Assembly (NCBI GenBank): GCA_016721005.1
Contig: JADKJM010000014.1
Location: 1-64,000 of the forward strand
Direction: 5' to 3'
Length of the DNA: 64,000 bases
From: Flavobacteriales bacterium
GTDB taxonomy: Bacteria > Bacteroidota > Bacteroidia > Flavobacteriales_F > PHOS-HE28
A program made the translations under genes and the position numbers. This document shows positions 18,233 through 28,391 of this stretch, one piece after another; positions within the stretch are counted from its first letter, which is position 1; each line of letters opens with the position of its first letter. A model generated the notes under the pieces. It ran no database searches and was not told the DNA's origin. It worked only from the letters and a program-made list of their open reading frames with translations.

Positions 18233-20323
18233 ATGAGATCATCGATCCCTTTCATCCTTCTTTTCATGATCGCGAGTCCGGCATTCGCGCAGAACATCGC
18301 GATCAACGCGGATGGAGCCGCACCAAATACCTCGGCACTGCTTGATGTGGATGCCACCGCGTTACCGGCGCTTGCCAAGAAAGGCTTGCTCGTACCGCGT
18401 ATCGCGCTCGGTGCGACCAACGTTGCCGCTCCTGTGGTTGCACCGGCCACTTCGTTGTTGGTATATAACACGGCAACTGCAGGCGTGGCGCCGAACAACG
18501 TGAGCCCCGGCTATTACTACTGGAACGGTGCGGTGTGGATCCGCTTCGCATCCACCGGTGATGGCTGGCTGATCACGGGAAATGCAGGCACGGTCGCTGG
18601 CACGAACTTCATCGGCACCACGGATGCGGTGGATTGGATGATCAAGACGGGCGGTGCGTTGGCTGCGAACGAACGGATGCGGGTGCGCTCTACCGGTCAA
18701 GTGGTCCAGAACAACACGGCCCATTTCGCCGGCGATGTCTTTTCCGTGTATGGGAACACCACTACGAACGGAGCCACGCCTTCGATCAACAATGCGGTAG
18801 GCACCTTCTCGGTGAATGGATATGCTTCCGGGAGTGGCACGGGTGTGTATGGTGAAACAGCCGGTGGCGCCACTACGAACGGAACTGCGGTTTGGGGAGA
18901 TATCTATGGAACCGCGACCACGGCATCCTCCACATCCGAAGGCGTGTGGGGAACGAACAGTACAGCTCCTGCCGGTACCGGGCTTACGGCGTCCGTCGCC
19001 TCCGGTGTTCGTGGTGATGCCACCGGCGCTGCTGGAACGGCGTTCACCATGGGTGTTCTCGGCACGAACACAGGTACGACGGGATCGGCATTCGGTGTAT
19101 ATGGCCAGAACACTTCCTCAACAGCTTCGGGCGTGTTCGGTGTCAACTTGAACACCGGGGCGGTGGGTGCACGAGGCGTTGAAGGCCAAGCTGCTGGAAC
19201 CGCTGGAGGCATCGGGTCCATCGGATTCTTCACAGGCGCCACCATAGGTGCTGGGCAATCCGGGTATGGGGTCCGTGGCGTGAATAATGTGGCACCGACC
19301 GGAACAGGATTCGCGATCGGAGTGCGCGGTGATGTGGGAGGTGTCAGTGGTGCCACTTATGGTGTTTACGGCCAAGCAGCCAGTGCGACCGGTTTCGGAA
19401 TGGACGGGGTGAATACCAACGTGAATGGCACGGCGATGATATTGACCGGGAACAATGCCGGCGGCACGTATCTCGTTGCTGGAAGCGGGGCCGCGATCAA
19501 TGCGAATGGGGTCGGCACCTTTTCGATCGCAAAGACCGCCGCAAGCGGTATCGGGATCATCGCCATCGGCAACAACCTGACCGGGTCCATCATCGCCCCG
19601 GCACGTGGTTGTGGTGTATCCGGTGTAGGCACCCAGTACGGTGTGATGGGATTCGCAACCACGACGGTGAATACGATCGAAACGAACAATTCCGCCTTCA
19701 ACGGTGCGGCAGCATCCGCCGGTGGATATTTCGAGGTTCAGGCTGCTGCCGTCGCACAAACGTGGGCTTATGTCGGGGTGCGTGATGGTGGTGGCGTGAA
19801 TCGAAAGATCATCGGACCGGGAACAGTGAATACGATCGTGCATGACCTGAAAGGGAATCGCGTAGCCCTCTCCTGCCCTGAGGCGCCGGAGAACCTCTTC
19901 CAGGACTATGGTTCCGGCCACTTGATCAATGGTCGCGTTCAGGTGATGCTCGATCCGATCCTGTCGAAGAACATCGTCGTGAACGAGGCGCATCCGCTTC
20001 GTGTCTTCGTGCAATTGGAGGGCGAATGCAACGGCGTGTATGTCACCAACAAATCAACGAATGGTTTCGAAGTGATCGAACTCGGCAGTGGCACATCGAA
20101 TGTTTCCTTCAGCTATACCGTGGTCGCCAACCGCGCCGATGAAGTGAATCCGGATGGCACGATCGCCCACTACTCAGCAGAACGTTTCCCGGCCGCCCCT
20201 GGCCCGCAAGCGAAAGTGTTGCTGGAAACGCGGGCGGATGACACTGCGGTGCGATCGGAGATGCGCGATGCGCCGACGGCTATAGCGGCGCTACCGACCA
20301 AGAAGATCAAGCGTTCGCGCTGA
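18233..20323 (+). CDS. Secreted glycine/alanine/threonine-rich repeat protein
   Basis: Unrecognised exported protein of 696 residues with signal peptide MRSSIPFILLFMIASPAFAQ. The N-terminal 100 residues (ALLDVDATALPALAKKGLLVPRI) resemble the opening of Bacteroidota proteins that end in a phage-tail-fibre-like domain. The middle, about residues 170-480, is a long irregular repeat of short turns such as GVYGETAGGATTNGTAVWGD, GVFGVNLNTGAVGARGVEG and GVRGDVGGVSGATYGVYGQ, suggestive of a beta-helix. The C-terminal 150 residues (VNTIVHDLKGNRVALSCPEA ... EGECNGVYVTNKSTNGFEV) look like a compact beta domain. No T9SS sorting domain is evident; the end is a basic KKIKRSR. Its stop and that of the giant PKD gene on the other strand are adjacent (TGATCA). 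Confidence 0.75.
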   Translation: MRSSIPFILLFMIASPAFAQNIAINADGAAPNTSALLDVDATALPALAKKGLLVPRIALGATNVAAPVVAPATSLLVYNTATAGVAPNNVSPGYYYWNGAVWIRFASTGDGWLITGNAGTVAGTNFIGTTDAVDWMIKTGGALAANERMRVRSTGQVVQNNTAHFAGDVFSVYGNTTTNGATPSINNAVGTFSVNGYASGSGTGVYGETAGGATTNGTAVWGDIYGTATTASSTSEGVWGTNSTAPAGTGLTASVASGVRGDATGAAGTAFTMGVLGTNTGTTGSAFGVYGQNTSSTASGVFGVNLNTGAVGARGVEGQAAGTAGGIGSIGFFTGATIGAGQSGYGVRGVNNVAPTGTGFAIGVRGDVGGVSGATYGVYGQAASATGFGMDGVNTNVNGTAMILTGNNAGGTYLVAGSGAAINANGVGTFSIAKTAASGIGIIAIGNNLTGSIIAPARGCGVSGVGTQYGVMGFATTTVNTIETNNSAFNGAAASAGGYFEVQAAAVAQTWAYVGVRDGGGVNRKIIGPGTVNTIVHDLKGNRVALSCPEAPENLFQDYGSGHLINGRVQVMLDPILSKNIVVNEAHPLRVFVQLEGECNGVYVTNKSTNGFEVIELGSGTSNVSFSYTVVANRADEVNPDGTIAHYSAERFPAAPGPQAKVLLETRADDTAVRSEMRDAPTAIAALPTKKIKRSR

Positions 20324-23300
20324 TCAATCCACCAAGGTGACGTGTCCGATGTAATCGCGGGCGTCGCCGTCGCGTTCCACCACCACCTTCCACACGTACA
20401 CATCGATCACTGGAGGCTTGCCACCCACTCGGCCATTCCAGCCCTCTTCCCGATCGTGCGTCTTGAAGATCTCCATGCCCCAACGATCGAACACGAGGAA
20501 GGTGTACTTCCAACCCACATAACCATTCACGATCGGACGGAAGGCTTCGTTCCGGTCGTCGTCGTTCGGCGTGAATGCGTTCGGCACGAAGACGATGGCA
20601 TCATCACCCACCAACTGGAATTTGCAGATCGTATCCGGGCAGGAGTATGTGTTCACCGCGACAAGACACACCGTGTAACCGCCGCCATCCGCAGGGAACA
20701 AGTGCAACGGATGCGTGTCGGTGGATCCTTCGCCATCACCGAAATCCCATGAGTAGGAAACGGCACCCTGACTGAGGTTGCTGAACTGTAATGCGTTACG
20801 AACGCTGAGCAAGGTGTCGCTCTCGTAGTCCGCGTTCGGCGTCGGGTTCACGATGATCGCTCCCGGGGCTACGAGTGTATCCACACAGCCACCAGCACCC
20901 GTGGCGATCAGCGTGATGGAATAGGTGCCTGCCTGGGCATAAGTATGCATCGGTGCATCCGCGACGGAGATCGTCCCATCACCGAAACGCCAAAGGAAAC
21001 TGAACGCGTTCACGGAGGTGTTGGTGAAGAAGATCGGGCGACCTGCACATGCCGGCTGCGGCAAAGCGAAGAACGAAGCCTCCGGTGTCGGGTGTACGGT
21101 GAAGCTCTCCTCATGCTGATCGGTGCAACCGAACTGGTTCGTCGCGGTGAGCCGAACGATGAATGTACCCGGTTGATCGAATGTGATGTCCGGTTGGTTC
21201 AGGATGGATCCCTGCCCGTTCCCGAGATCCCACTGATAACCGATCGCACCCTGCGAACCATTCAATGTTTGCACGGTGACCGGAGAGGTGCAACTCTGCG
21301 CGGCGGACAGCGAGAAGAAGGCGCTCGGCAATGGATGCGCGACCACCGGCGCCGTGATCGTGTCGGCACACCCGTTCACATTCTCCGCGATCAAGGTGAC
21401 CACATAGGATCCCGCCGTGGTGTAGGTATGGAAGGGCGCCGCCGTTCCGGTCGTGTTCCCATCACCGAAGTTCCACTGGTAGAAACTCGCGCCGGTGCTC
21501 GCATTCGTGAAGGCGACATCCAGATCGATGCATCCATCCATTGGATCGGTCGTGAACGCAGCCACGGGCGTGATGGAAACGTTCACGTTATGCGTGATCG
21601 TGGATGTGCATCCGTTCAGTGCGCTCGTCACTGTCAACGTCACCGGGAAATTTCCGCTCGTGGCATAGCTGTGCGAGGGTGATGTCAGTGTGGAAGTTCC
21701 ACCATCACCAAAGGTCCATTGCGAACCGGAGATCCCAACGGTCTGGTTCGTGAACGTGAATTCGCCGCCCACACATACACCTTGCGGTGCGGTGGTGAAG
21801 GCGACCACCGGTGAAGGGAACACCGTGATCTGCTGACTGTATGCATCGAAGCCGCAACCGTACGCGGACAGTTCGATCGTGTATGTGCCGGGCGTGTTGT
21901 ACGTGTGGCTCACGTCCTGTGCGATGCTGAAGTTGCCATCGCCGAGATCCCAGACCAAGGCGGTATCGCCACTGGTGATGTGTGTGAAATTCACTGTGAG
22001 CGGCGCACATCCTTGCACGGGATCCATGTTGAAGAAGGAGACCACATCGTTCGGCAACACCGTGATGGTGAAGTCCGCCGTATCGCTGCCACATGCATTG
22101 CTCGCGATCAGCGTGATGGTGAACGGCGTATTGATCGTATCCGCCACATAACTGTGCGTCACGATCGTCGCTGCGGAATTCCCGAAGGTGCCATCACCGA
22201 AGTCCCATTGGAACGTATCCGGCAGCCCATAGCTCACGTTCGCGAATGGCACATCGGCATAACTGCAATGCACGTTCACATTCGGTCCGAATACGGCGGT
22301 CGGCGCAGGCATCACTGTCACATCGATCGTCACCGCATCACTTCCGCAGGTGTTAGTGGCCGTAAGTGTGACAGGGTACACGATCGCATCCTGTGGATCC
22401 ATGGGGAAGATGAACGACCCCGGCCATTGCAACGCGCTGGAGCCAAGTCCGCCGAAGTCCCACCAATACCCGATACCGGCACCGATGGATTGGTTGTCGA
22501 AGTTCACCGTGAGTGGACCGCAGCCGTTGTCCACATCGAGGATCGGATCGGCCTCGGGTACATCCCATACGATCACGGTCTGCGTGATGGTATCGGTGCA
22601 ACCGGCAGTGGTGAAGACCACCAACTGCACATCATACGCACCGGTATCGAGGTACGTATGGAAGGGATCCATCGCCAAGGAGGTCGTGCCGTCCCCGAAA
22701 CTCCATTCGCTCGCCACGGCGCCGACACTGTTGTTCGTGAACGCGAATGGCGAGTTGGCACAGGCGATCGGTGCGTTGCTGAAATCCGCGGTCGGCAAAG
22801 GCTGCACCGTGACCAGTGCATTGTCCGAGTTGCTGCACCCGGTCCCGGGATCGGTGTATTGGTACACCACCGCGTTACCGCCAGGCAACGCTTGCGTTGG
22901 ATCGAATTCACCCGTCGCGGGGTCCACGCCTACCCCGCTCCATGTTCCGCCAGCCGGATCCGCCGTGAGGATCTGCACGCCGCCATCAAGGCACACCGCG
23001 ATATCGGTACCGGCATCCACCACGGGCAAGGCATTCACCACCACCGAGATCTGATCCTGCAACAAGCAGGTAGCGGTACCGAATGAATAGGTGAGTGTGT
23101 AACTGCCGGGCGTGGTCGTGTTCAACACTCCACCGGCGTTAACCTGCGGACCACTCCACGATCCGCCGGCCGGGTTACCGACCAATTGCAACGCACCGCT
23201 GTTCACACAGACCGAAGTGTCATTCCCTGCGAAGGCCGGTATGACGATCGGCTGGATGTCCACCGTGATCTGATCGCTTCCGGAACATCCGTTCGCGTTC

Positions 23301-26300
23301 GTGACGCTGTACGTGAGCACATCGCTGTCCACACCAGCAGGTGTGATCTGTCCACCGGGCGTCACCGGGATCGTATTGCTGCTCCATGTTCCACCCGCCG
23401 GTGCACCACCCAACTGATAAGCGATCGGTTGGTTGCACAACACCACATCAGGCCCTGCATTCACCACGGGCAGGGCATCCACTGTCGCCGTCAGCGTGGC
23501 CGTGCTTTGGCATCCGTTCGCATTCCCGAAATTGTACGTGAGCACGTGCGGTCCCGCAGCAGCAGCTCCGGGATCGAAGAACCAAGGTGGCCCGCTCACG
23601 CCCACGCCTGTCCACGTCCCACCGGCAGGATTTCCGACAAGAGCGACCTGCGCTGCATCGGCGCAATTGCTGAAGTCGGGCATCACATTCAGAACCGTAG
23701 CACCCACCACATTCACCACCGCTTGGTCGCTTGTGGCACAGGTGCTCGTTCCGAAGTTGTACGTCACGTTGAAGTTGCCCACTGCGCTCGGGGTGAACCA
23801 TCCACCGGCTGCGGCGCCAACCCATGTGCCACCTGCAGGAGATCCAGCCAATTGCGTAGCGGTGTTGCTCTGGCACAAGGTCACATCGGGTCCCGCATTC
23901 GCGAATTGCGATACCGCTTGCACCGTCACGTCCACTTGGTCCGTGTTCGTGCATCCGTTCGCGTTCGTATGCGAATAGGTCAAGGTCACCACGCCAAGTT
24001 GGCCCGGTGTAGGTGTGAAAATGCCACCCGCAGTAACACCGAGGCCGCTCCATGTGCCCGGCGCCGGCGCTCCGCCCATGTTCACTTGGATCGCCTGATC
24101 GCAGAAGGTCTGATCAACTCCGGCATTCACCACCGGCAGCGGATACACCGTCACATTCACGGTGGCACTTCCCGGACAGCCACCGGTATTTCCCGAGACC
24201 GTGTACGTGGTCGTTACTGCCGGGCTGGTCACCAGTTGCGGCCCTGTGCCGACCTGCGTGGCACCAATGAACCATTGATAATTCCCCGCACCATTCGCCG
24301 TGAGTGTGGCACTCTGGCCGTTGCAGATCGCCGTGGCTGGCGGATTCACGGTGACGTTCGGCGCAGCGATCACCTGCACGTTCACCGTGGCGGCAGGCCC
24401 CGTGCATCCGCTACTGATCGCCACCACGGAATAGACACCCGCGTTCGCAGCGGTCACGTTCGGGATCGTCAGCGAAGGTTGATTGCTGATGACCGTGCCC
24501 GACGGATCCGTCCACTGGAAGGTGACGCCAGCGATCGGTGTGGCACTGAGCGAAAGGATCTGTCCGGCGCACACCGGACTGTTGCTGGCGATCACCGGCA
24601 GCGGAGGCAACGTGCCGATGGCGAGGTTCCCGTTGGCCGTTGCATTGCCGCACGCATTGGTCACCGTGAGCGAGATCGTCGGGTTGCCGGGTGCGTTGAA
24701 ACAGATGGAACCCGGTGAAGCCGTGGCTGCATTCGCGGGCGTTCCACCGGGGAAGGTCCACGCGTAGGTGGTGATCGCCGATCCGCAATTCTGCACCACC
24801 GCGCTCGGGCTCACGCACTGCGTGGCGCAAATGCCACTGAGCGCATTCAAGGAGACCTGCGGTGGAGCATTCACCGTGATCACTTGTTGTACCAACGGCA
24901 CGTTGCACGAATTGATCGCGCGGTACTGCACCGTATACGTCCCGGGTTCGGTAAAGAGGAACTGTGGTTGCAAGCTGGTCGCATTACCGCTGGCGAAATT
25001 CCAGGCCGGGCCAGCACCGCATGCTGCCGCCACACCGATCACGGTCCATTGGTGTGTGAGCAGGCAGCTCGTTCCGAATACGGACGTGTTGGTGTTCACC
25101 GGTTGGAAAGGCGCGCAACCCACGATCGGGAGCAGCGTGAACGACGGTGTTGGTGGTTGCTCCACACAGATGACGCGATCCAGTGAGGACAACCCACAAC
25201 TGTTGCCGGTGCGGTCCGTGATGGTAAAAGTACCGGGAACGTTGAACTGCACACCGATCGACGCTGAACCATCGGTCCACAGACCGGGGTTCGCAGGATT
25301 GCCGTTGTCGTTACCGAATGTCCCGCTGACCAACGTCCAACCTGCAGCGGGCAGAATGGACCAGATGTTCCGCGGTGCGGTGGCACAACCCGGTGCTGTA
25401 AGTCCGATGCTTTGGTCGGTGCAGGTCACCGTGGTATTCACGCACGTAGTGTCGTTCGGCGAGACCGTGAAGGCCGCCTGCGGTGTTTCGCTCACGCGGA
25501 TCGGACCGATCTGCCCTTGCGTTTGATCACACGGGTTCTGCGCCGTGAACGTCACGTTCAATTGGCCACCCGGCATGCCGCAAGTCGTAGTGAGGTAGGT
25601 GTGATTCACAAAGGCCGGTGGGGGGTGTGTCAACGTCACGCTGTTGCCATCACCGAAATTGATCACGTACGTGGTGCCCGGTGAATTGGCCGCCACACTG
25701 TTGATGTAGAACGGAAGCGTTGCGCCGGTACACACGTTGGTGTTCGGATCCGTGCTGATCCCGCCGCCCGGGTTCGTTCCGAGGAAGACCTGGTACTGCT
25801 GCGTGCGCGTACAGCCGTTCCCGTAGTTGATGGTGTACGTCATCGTCCACAACCCCTGGGCATAGGTGTGGTTCAAGCTCCAGCCCTGCGCGGGGCTTGC
25901 ATTCGGGCTACCATCGCCCCAATTGATGATGTGCGTTCCCGCCGGGGCGGCCGCGCTCTGGTCCGTGAAACTGAAGTTCCACGATGCGGACGGATCGCAA
26001 ATGCTGAAGGTGGTGAGTCCGTTGAACGTCGTGATCTGCTCAGGGCCGGAGCTGGTCAGCAACGCTGGGGGTGCAGGCGTCACGTTCACCGTGATGTTGT
26101 CCGTATCGGTACAACCGTTGTTGCCCGTTATCGTGAGGGTGTACACCGTGGTGGTGGTCGGATCCGCGATCGGGTTGGCGATGTTGGGATCGCTCAAGCC
26201 GGTGACCGGAGACCAAACGAAGGTGAATGGGCCTCCTCCGCCGTTCGCTGTGCCGTTCAGCTGCTGGCTGGCCCCTTGGCAGATGGTCACGTTCGGTGGG

Positions 26301-26395
26301 CCTGCGTTCGCGATGCACTGCGCAAGCGCCTTTTGCGACCCGAATAGGGCCGAAAAGGCACAAACAACTACGAACCAGGTCCTACCGGATACCAT
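20324..26395 (-). CDS. Giant PKD/Ig-domain surface protein with T9SS type B sorting domain
   Basis: Predicted 2023-residue secreted adhesin-like protein. The start at 26395 (MVSGRTWFVVVCAFSALFGS) gives a signal peptide; the open frame continues upstream but only through the divergent tonB gene region. N-terminal PKD-like domains include two WGDG/FGDG loops. A block of six repeats follows, each with a NAGPD-like strand, a cysteine pair and the turn PAGGTWSG. Then come nine PKD domains with W-x-FGDG loops (SEWSFGDG, FQWDFGDG, LVWDLGDG, SQWTFGDG, YQWNFGDG, FLWRFGDG, YSWDFGDG and variants). The end is a gliding-motility-associated/T9SS type B domain (VFVPNAFTPNDDDRNEAFRP, FLVFDRWGMEIFKTHDREEG). 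A role in surface attachment or matrix binding is inferred. Confidence 0.9.
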   Translation of the reverse strand: MVSGRTWFVVVCAFSALFGSQKALAQCIANAGPPNVTICQGASQQLNGTANGGGGPFTFVWSPVTGLSDPNIANPIADPTTTTVYTLTITGNNGCTDTDNITVNVTPAPPALLTSSGPEQITTFNGLTTFSICDPSASWNFSFTDQSAAAPAGTHIINWGDGSPNASPAQGWSLNHTYAQGLWTMTYTINYGNGCTRTQQYQVFLGTNPGGGISTDPNTNVCTGATLPFYINSVAANSPGTTYVINFGDGNSVTLTHPPPAFVNHTYLTTTCGMPGGQLNVTFTAQNPCDQTQGQIGPIRVSETPQAAFTVSPNDTTCVNTTVTCTDQSIGLTAPGCATAPRNIWSILPAAGWTLVSGTFGNDNGNPANPGLWTDGSASIGVQFNVPGTFTITDRTGNSCGLSSLDRVICVEQPPTPSFTLLPIVGCAPFQPVNTNTSVFGTSCLLTHQWTVIGVAAACGAGPAWNFASGNATSLQPQFLFTEPGTYTVQYRAINSCNVPLVQQVITVNAPPQVSLNALSGICATQCVSPSAVVQNCGSAITTYAWTFPGGTPANAATASPGSICFNAPGNPTISLTVTNACGNATANGNLAIGTLPPLPVIASNSPVCAGQILSLSATPIAGVTFQWTDPSGTVISNQPSLTIPNVTAANAGVYSVVAISSGCTGPAATVNVQVIAAPNVTVNPPATAICNGQSATLTANGAGNYQWFIGATQVGTGPQLVTSPAVTTTYTVSGNTGGCPGSATVNVTVYPLPVVNAGVDQTFCDQAIQVNMGGAPAPGTWSGLGVTAGGIFTPTPGQLGVVTLTYSHTNANGCTNTDQVDVTVQAVSQFANAGPDVTLCQSNTATQLAGSPAGGTWVGAAAGGWFTPSAVGNFNVTYNFGTSTCATSDQAVVNVVGATVLNVMPDFSNCADAAQVALVGNPAGGTWTGVGVSGPPWFFDPGAAAAGPHVLTYNFGNANGCQSTATLTATVDALPVVNAGPDVVLCNQPIAYQLGGAPAGGTWSSNTIPVTPGGQITPAGVDSDVLTYSVTNANGCSGSDQITVDIQPIVIPAFAGNDTSVCVNSGALQLVGNPAGGSWSGPQVNAGGVLNTTTPGSYTLTYSFGTATCLLQDQISVVVNALPVVDAGTDIAVCLDGGVQILTADPAGGTWSGVGVDPATGEFDPTQALPGGNAVVYQYTDPGTGCSNSDNALVTVQPLPTADFSNAPIACANSPFAFTNNSVGAVASEWSFGDGTTSLAMDPFHTYLDTGAYDVQLVVFTTAGCTDTITQTVIVWDVPEADPILDVDNGCGPLTVNFDNQSIGAGIGYWWDFGGLGSSALQWPGSFIFPMDPQDAIVYPVTLTATNTCGSDAVTIDVTVMPAPTAVFGPNVNVHCSYADVPFANVSYGLPDTFQWDFGDGTFGNSAATIVTHSYVADTINTPFTITLIASNACGSDTADFTITVLPNDVVSFFNMDPVQGCAPLTVNFTHITSGDTALVWDLGDGNFSIAQDVSHTYNTPGTYTIELSAYGCGFDAYSQQITVFPSPVVAFTTAPQGVCVGGEFTFTNQTVGISGSQWTFGDGGTSTLTSPSHSYATSGNFPVTLTVTSALNGCTSTITHNVNVSITPVAAFTTDPMDGCIDLDVAFTNASTGASFYQWNFGDGNTTGTAAPFHTYTTAGSYVVTLIAENVNGCADTITAPVVAHPLPSAFFSLSAAQSCTSPVTVQTLNGSQGAIGYQWDLGNGQGSILNQPDITFDQPGTFIVRLTATNQFGCTDQHEESFTVHPTPEASFFALPQPACAGRPIFFTNTSVNAFSFLWRFGDGTISVADAPMHTYAQAGTYSITLIATGAGGCVDTLVAPGAIIVNPTPNADYESDTLLSVRNALQFSNLSQGAVSYSWDFGDGEGSTDTHPLHLFPADGGGYTVCLVAVNTYSCPDTICKFQLVGDDAIVFVPNAFTPNDDDRNEAFRPIVNGYVGWKYTFLVFDRWGMEIFKTHDREEGWNGRVGGKPPVIDVYVWKVVVERDGDARDYIGHVTLVD

Positions 26396-26639
26396 CAAGG
26401 CGTATTTCGAGGGGTGCAAACTAGCGGAGTGATCGTTCACGGAAGCCGCTGCGGACAAGGGATTTATCAACCAGCGCGGTTGTACAGTGACGGAGAGAAG
26501 GGTCGGACCGTTGCCTTCCGGATCAAGCTTTTCGATCGACGAACCCCGAATTCGGACTTGTATATCCATTGAACTCTTTGGTATGGTCGCGTGTACGGGA
26601 AAGCAGATCCGGAGCGTTCTCCCATAAACCCCAACGACC

Positions 26640-27494
26640 ATGATCATCGCGGCTTCCCTCCTCCTACTCCTCCTGCTCAGTGCTTTGTTGGCCACCGGCA
26701 ACGGCTGGAGCAACGTGCTCTCCAGTGATCGGAACGAACTGGTCTTCGCGGACCGGAACCGCGATTACGGGGCGTATGTGATCCGGCGCGAGCATCACAG
26801 GACCATGATCCTCGCCTTCGGTATCGCTTCTGCTTTCGTGGGAACGGCGCTGATGCTTCCGAAGTTGCTCGCATCCGACCCAACAACACCTATCCGCGCA
26901 TTACCGATCATTCCGAACGAGCACATCTTCGACTTCACCGCACCGGATCCGATCCAACGGACCGAACCTGCTGCCACTCCACCCAGCCGACCATCGGATC
27001 CGGATCGGCTCGGCTCCTTGGTCGCGGTGGATTCAACGGCGATCACACCTGTGGACACCACCACCCACGGGGATCCGGACCCCGGACCGACCGGACCCAC
27101 GGGGCCAACCGGACCGACCGGACCCTCAACAGGCGGCACAGGCACCACAGCCGGGCGCGATACCACCACCCGAGAAGGATGGCAGGCGGATTCCGCTCCT
27201 GAATATCCCGGTGGGTTGGATGCACTCTACGACGACCTGCGGAGGATCATCCGCTACCCGCAGATCGATGTGGATGCGGGCCGCGAAGGCAAGGTGTACG
27301 TGAGCTTCGTAGTGACCGAGGAGGGCGCGATCTCCCTGATCAGCATCGGACGTGGTGTAAGTCCCACCCTCGATGCCGAGGCACAACGCGCCATCCGTCA
27401 GTTGAAGAAGCGCTGGAAGCCAGGCAAATTCCAAGGAGAGGATGTGCGGGTGCGCTACAGCATGCCGATCTCCTTCCTGTTGAAGAACCAATAG
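26640..27494 (+). CDS. TonB family energy transducer with collagen-like linker
   Basis: 284-residue protein. It starts with a hydrophobic segment (IIAASLLLLLLLSALLATG), then a cytoplasmic stretch RNRDYGAYVIRREHHRTMIL common in Bacteroidota TonB proteins, a second transmembrane helix (AFGIASAFVGTALMLP), a proline/threonine-rich periplasmic linker with the collagen-like GPTGPTGPTGPTGPS, and the TonB C-terminal domain (EYPGGLDALYDDLRRIIRYP ... GKVYVSFVVTEEGAISLISI, KKRWKPGKFQGEDVRVRYSM). It should couple the proton-motive force via ExbBD to outer-membrane receptors. No exbBD genes lie nearby. Confidence 0.88.
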   Translation: MIIAASLLLLLLLSALLATGNGWSNVLSSDRNELVFADRNRDYGAYVIRREHHRTMILAFGIASAFVGTALMLPKLLASDPTTPIRALPIIPNEHIFDFTAPDPIQRTEPAATPPSRPSDPDRLGSLVAVDSTAITPVDTTTHGDPDPGPTGPTGPTGPTGPSTGGTGTTAGRDTTTREGWQADSAPEYPGGLDALYDDLRRIIRYPQIDVDAGREGKVYVSFVVTEEGAISLISIGRGVSPTLDAEAQRAIRQLKKRWKPGKFQGEDVRVRYSMPISFLLKNQ

Positions 27495-27606
27495 GTGGGT
27501 GCGGATGATGATCGACCGCGCGGTGTAGTGCATCGCGCGGTCGACATACCCGGACAGCCTTTCGGCTCCCGATCGCGTCTTCATGATGGACCAACGATCA
27601 CGCGCC

Positions 27607-28386
27607 ATGAAGTCACTCCTACTCACTTCGTTCCTGCTTCTCTCCGCGCTCGCACATGCGCAACTCTTCAATGGCAGTTTCGAACAAGTAGGCTCACCCA
27701 GCTTGGCAGGTTGGGAATGGACCTGCGACGACCCGGAGTCCGTGAACGAAGGTGCCCCGAACAGCGGTGAATGGAGCGTGACGAAACAGCCGGGCAATGC
27801 AAAGGGTTGCTTCCCGAATTTTCTTTTCCAGCGCTTAAGTGACGTCCAACCGGGGCAGATGCGCACACTCACCGGTTGGGTGCGTTGCACCGCCAGCCTC
27901 GGTTGTCCGGGTGCTTTCATCGGTTTCGGGCGGCTCTCCAATGGCATGGTCATGGCCGAGGAGAACGCGGGATCGAACGCAACAGAGTGGACCTTCCTCG
28001 CGATCACGGATACCATCGAATTCGATCCAGGGGATACAGCACTTGTCGTGTTGAACGGTGGTTTTGTTGGTGGACCCGCATTACCCCCTGCGGCGAATTT
28101 CGACGGCATCGAACTACTCGCACCACAAGGGATCAGTAGCGTACCAGGTACACCGATCAGCCAGCGATGGGATGCCATTTCACGCACGCTCTACCTCGGC
28201 TCAGTCACGCCTTTCCAAGGAGGCGTGACGCTCTTCGACGCGACAGGTCGGATGTTGCCGGCGATCGTGCGTCGTGCTTCGCCGACGAATTTGCAGATCG
28301 ATGTGGAAGCAGCGACCAGCGGGGTCTACTTCCTGCGCGTGGTCAACGGCGAGGGTGAGCGCGCCGTGCGCTTCGTGGTGAACTGA
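27607..28386 (+). CDS. Secreted protein with T9SS type A sorting domain
   Basis: 259-residue exported protein; the start at 27607 gives signal peptide MKSLLLTSFLLLSALAHAQ. The body (LFNGSFEQVGSPSLAGWEW ... LSDVQPGQMRTLTGWVRCTA) resembles a carbohydrate-binding/discoidin-like jelly roll found at the N-terminus of Bacteroidota proteins (NGSFE.. motif). The end, GGVTLFDATGRMLPAIVRRA ... TSGVYFLRVVNGEGERAVRF, is a T9SS type A C-terminal domain. No enzymatic residues recognised. It converges with hutH, ending 5 nt before the hutH stop. Confidence 0.8.
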   Translation: MKSLLLTSFLLLSALAHAQLFNGSFEQVGSPSLAGWEWTCDDPESVNEGAPNSGEWSVTKQPGNAKGCFPNFLFQRLSDVQPGQMRTLTGWVRCTASLGCPGAFIGFGRLSNGMVMAEENAGSNATEWTFLAITDTIEFDPGDTALVVLNGGFVGGPALPPAANFDGIELLAPQGISSVPGTPISQRWDAISRTLYLGSVTPFQGGVTLFDATGRMLPAIVRRASPTNLQIDVEAATSGVYFLRVVNGEGERAVRFVVN

Positions 28387-28391
28387 TCACT

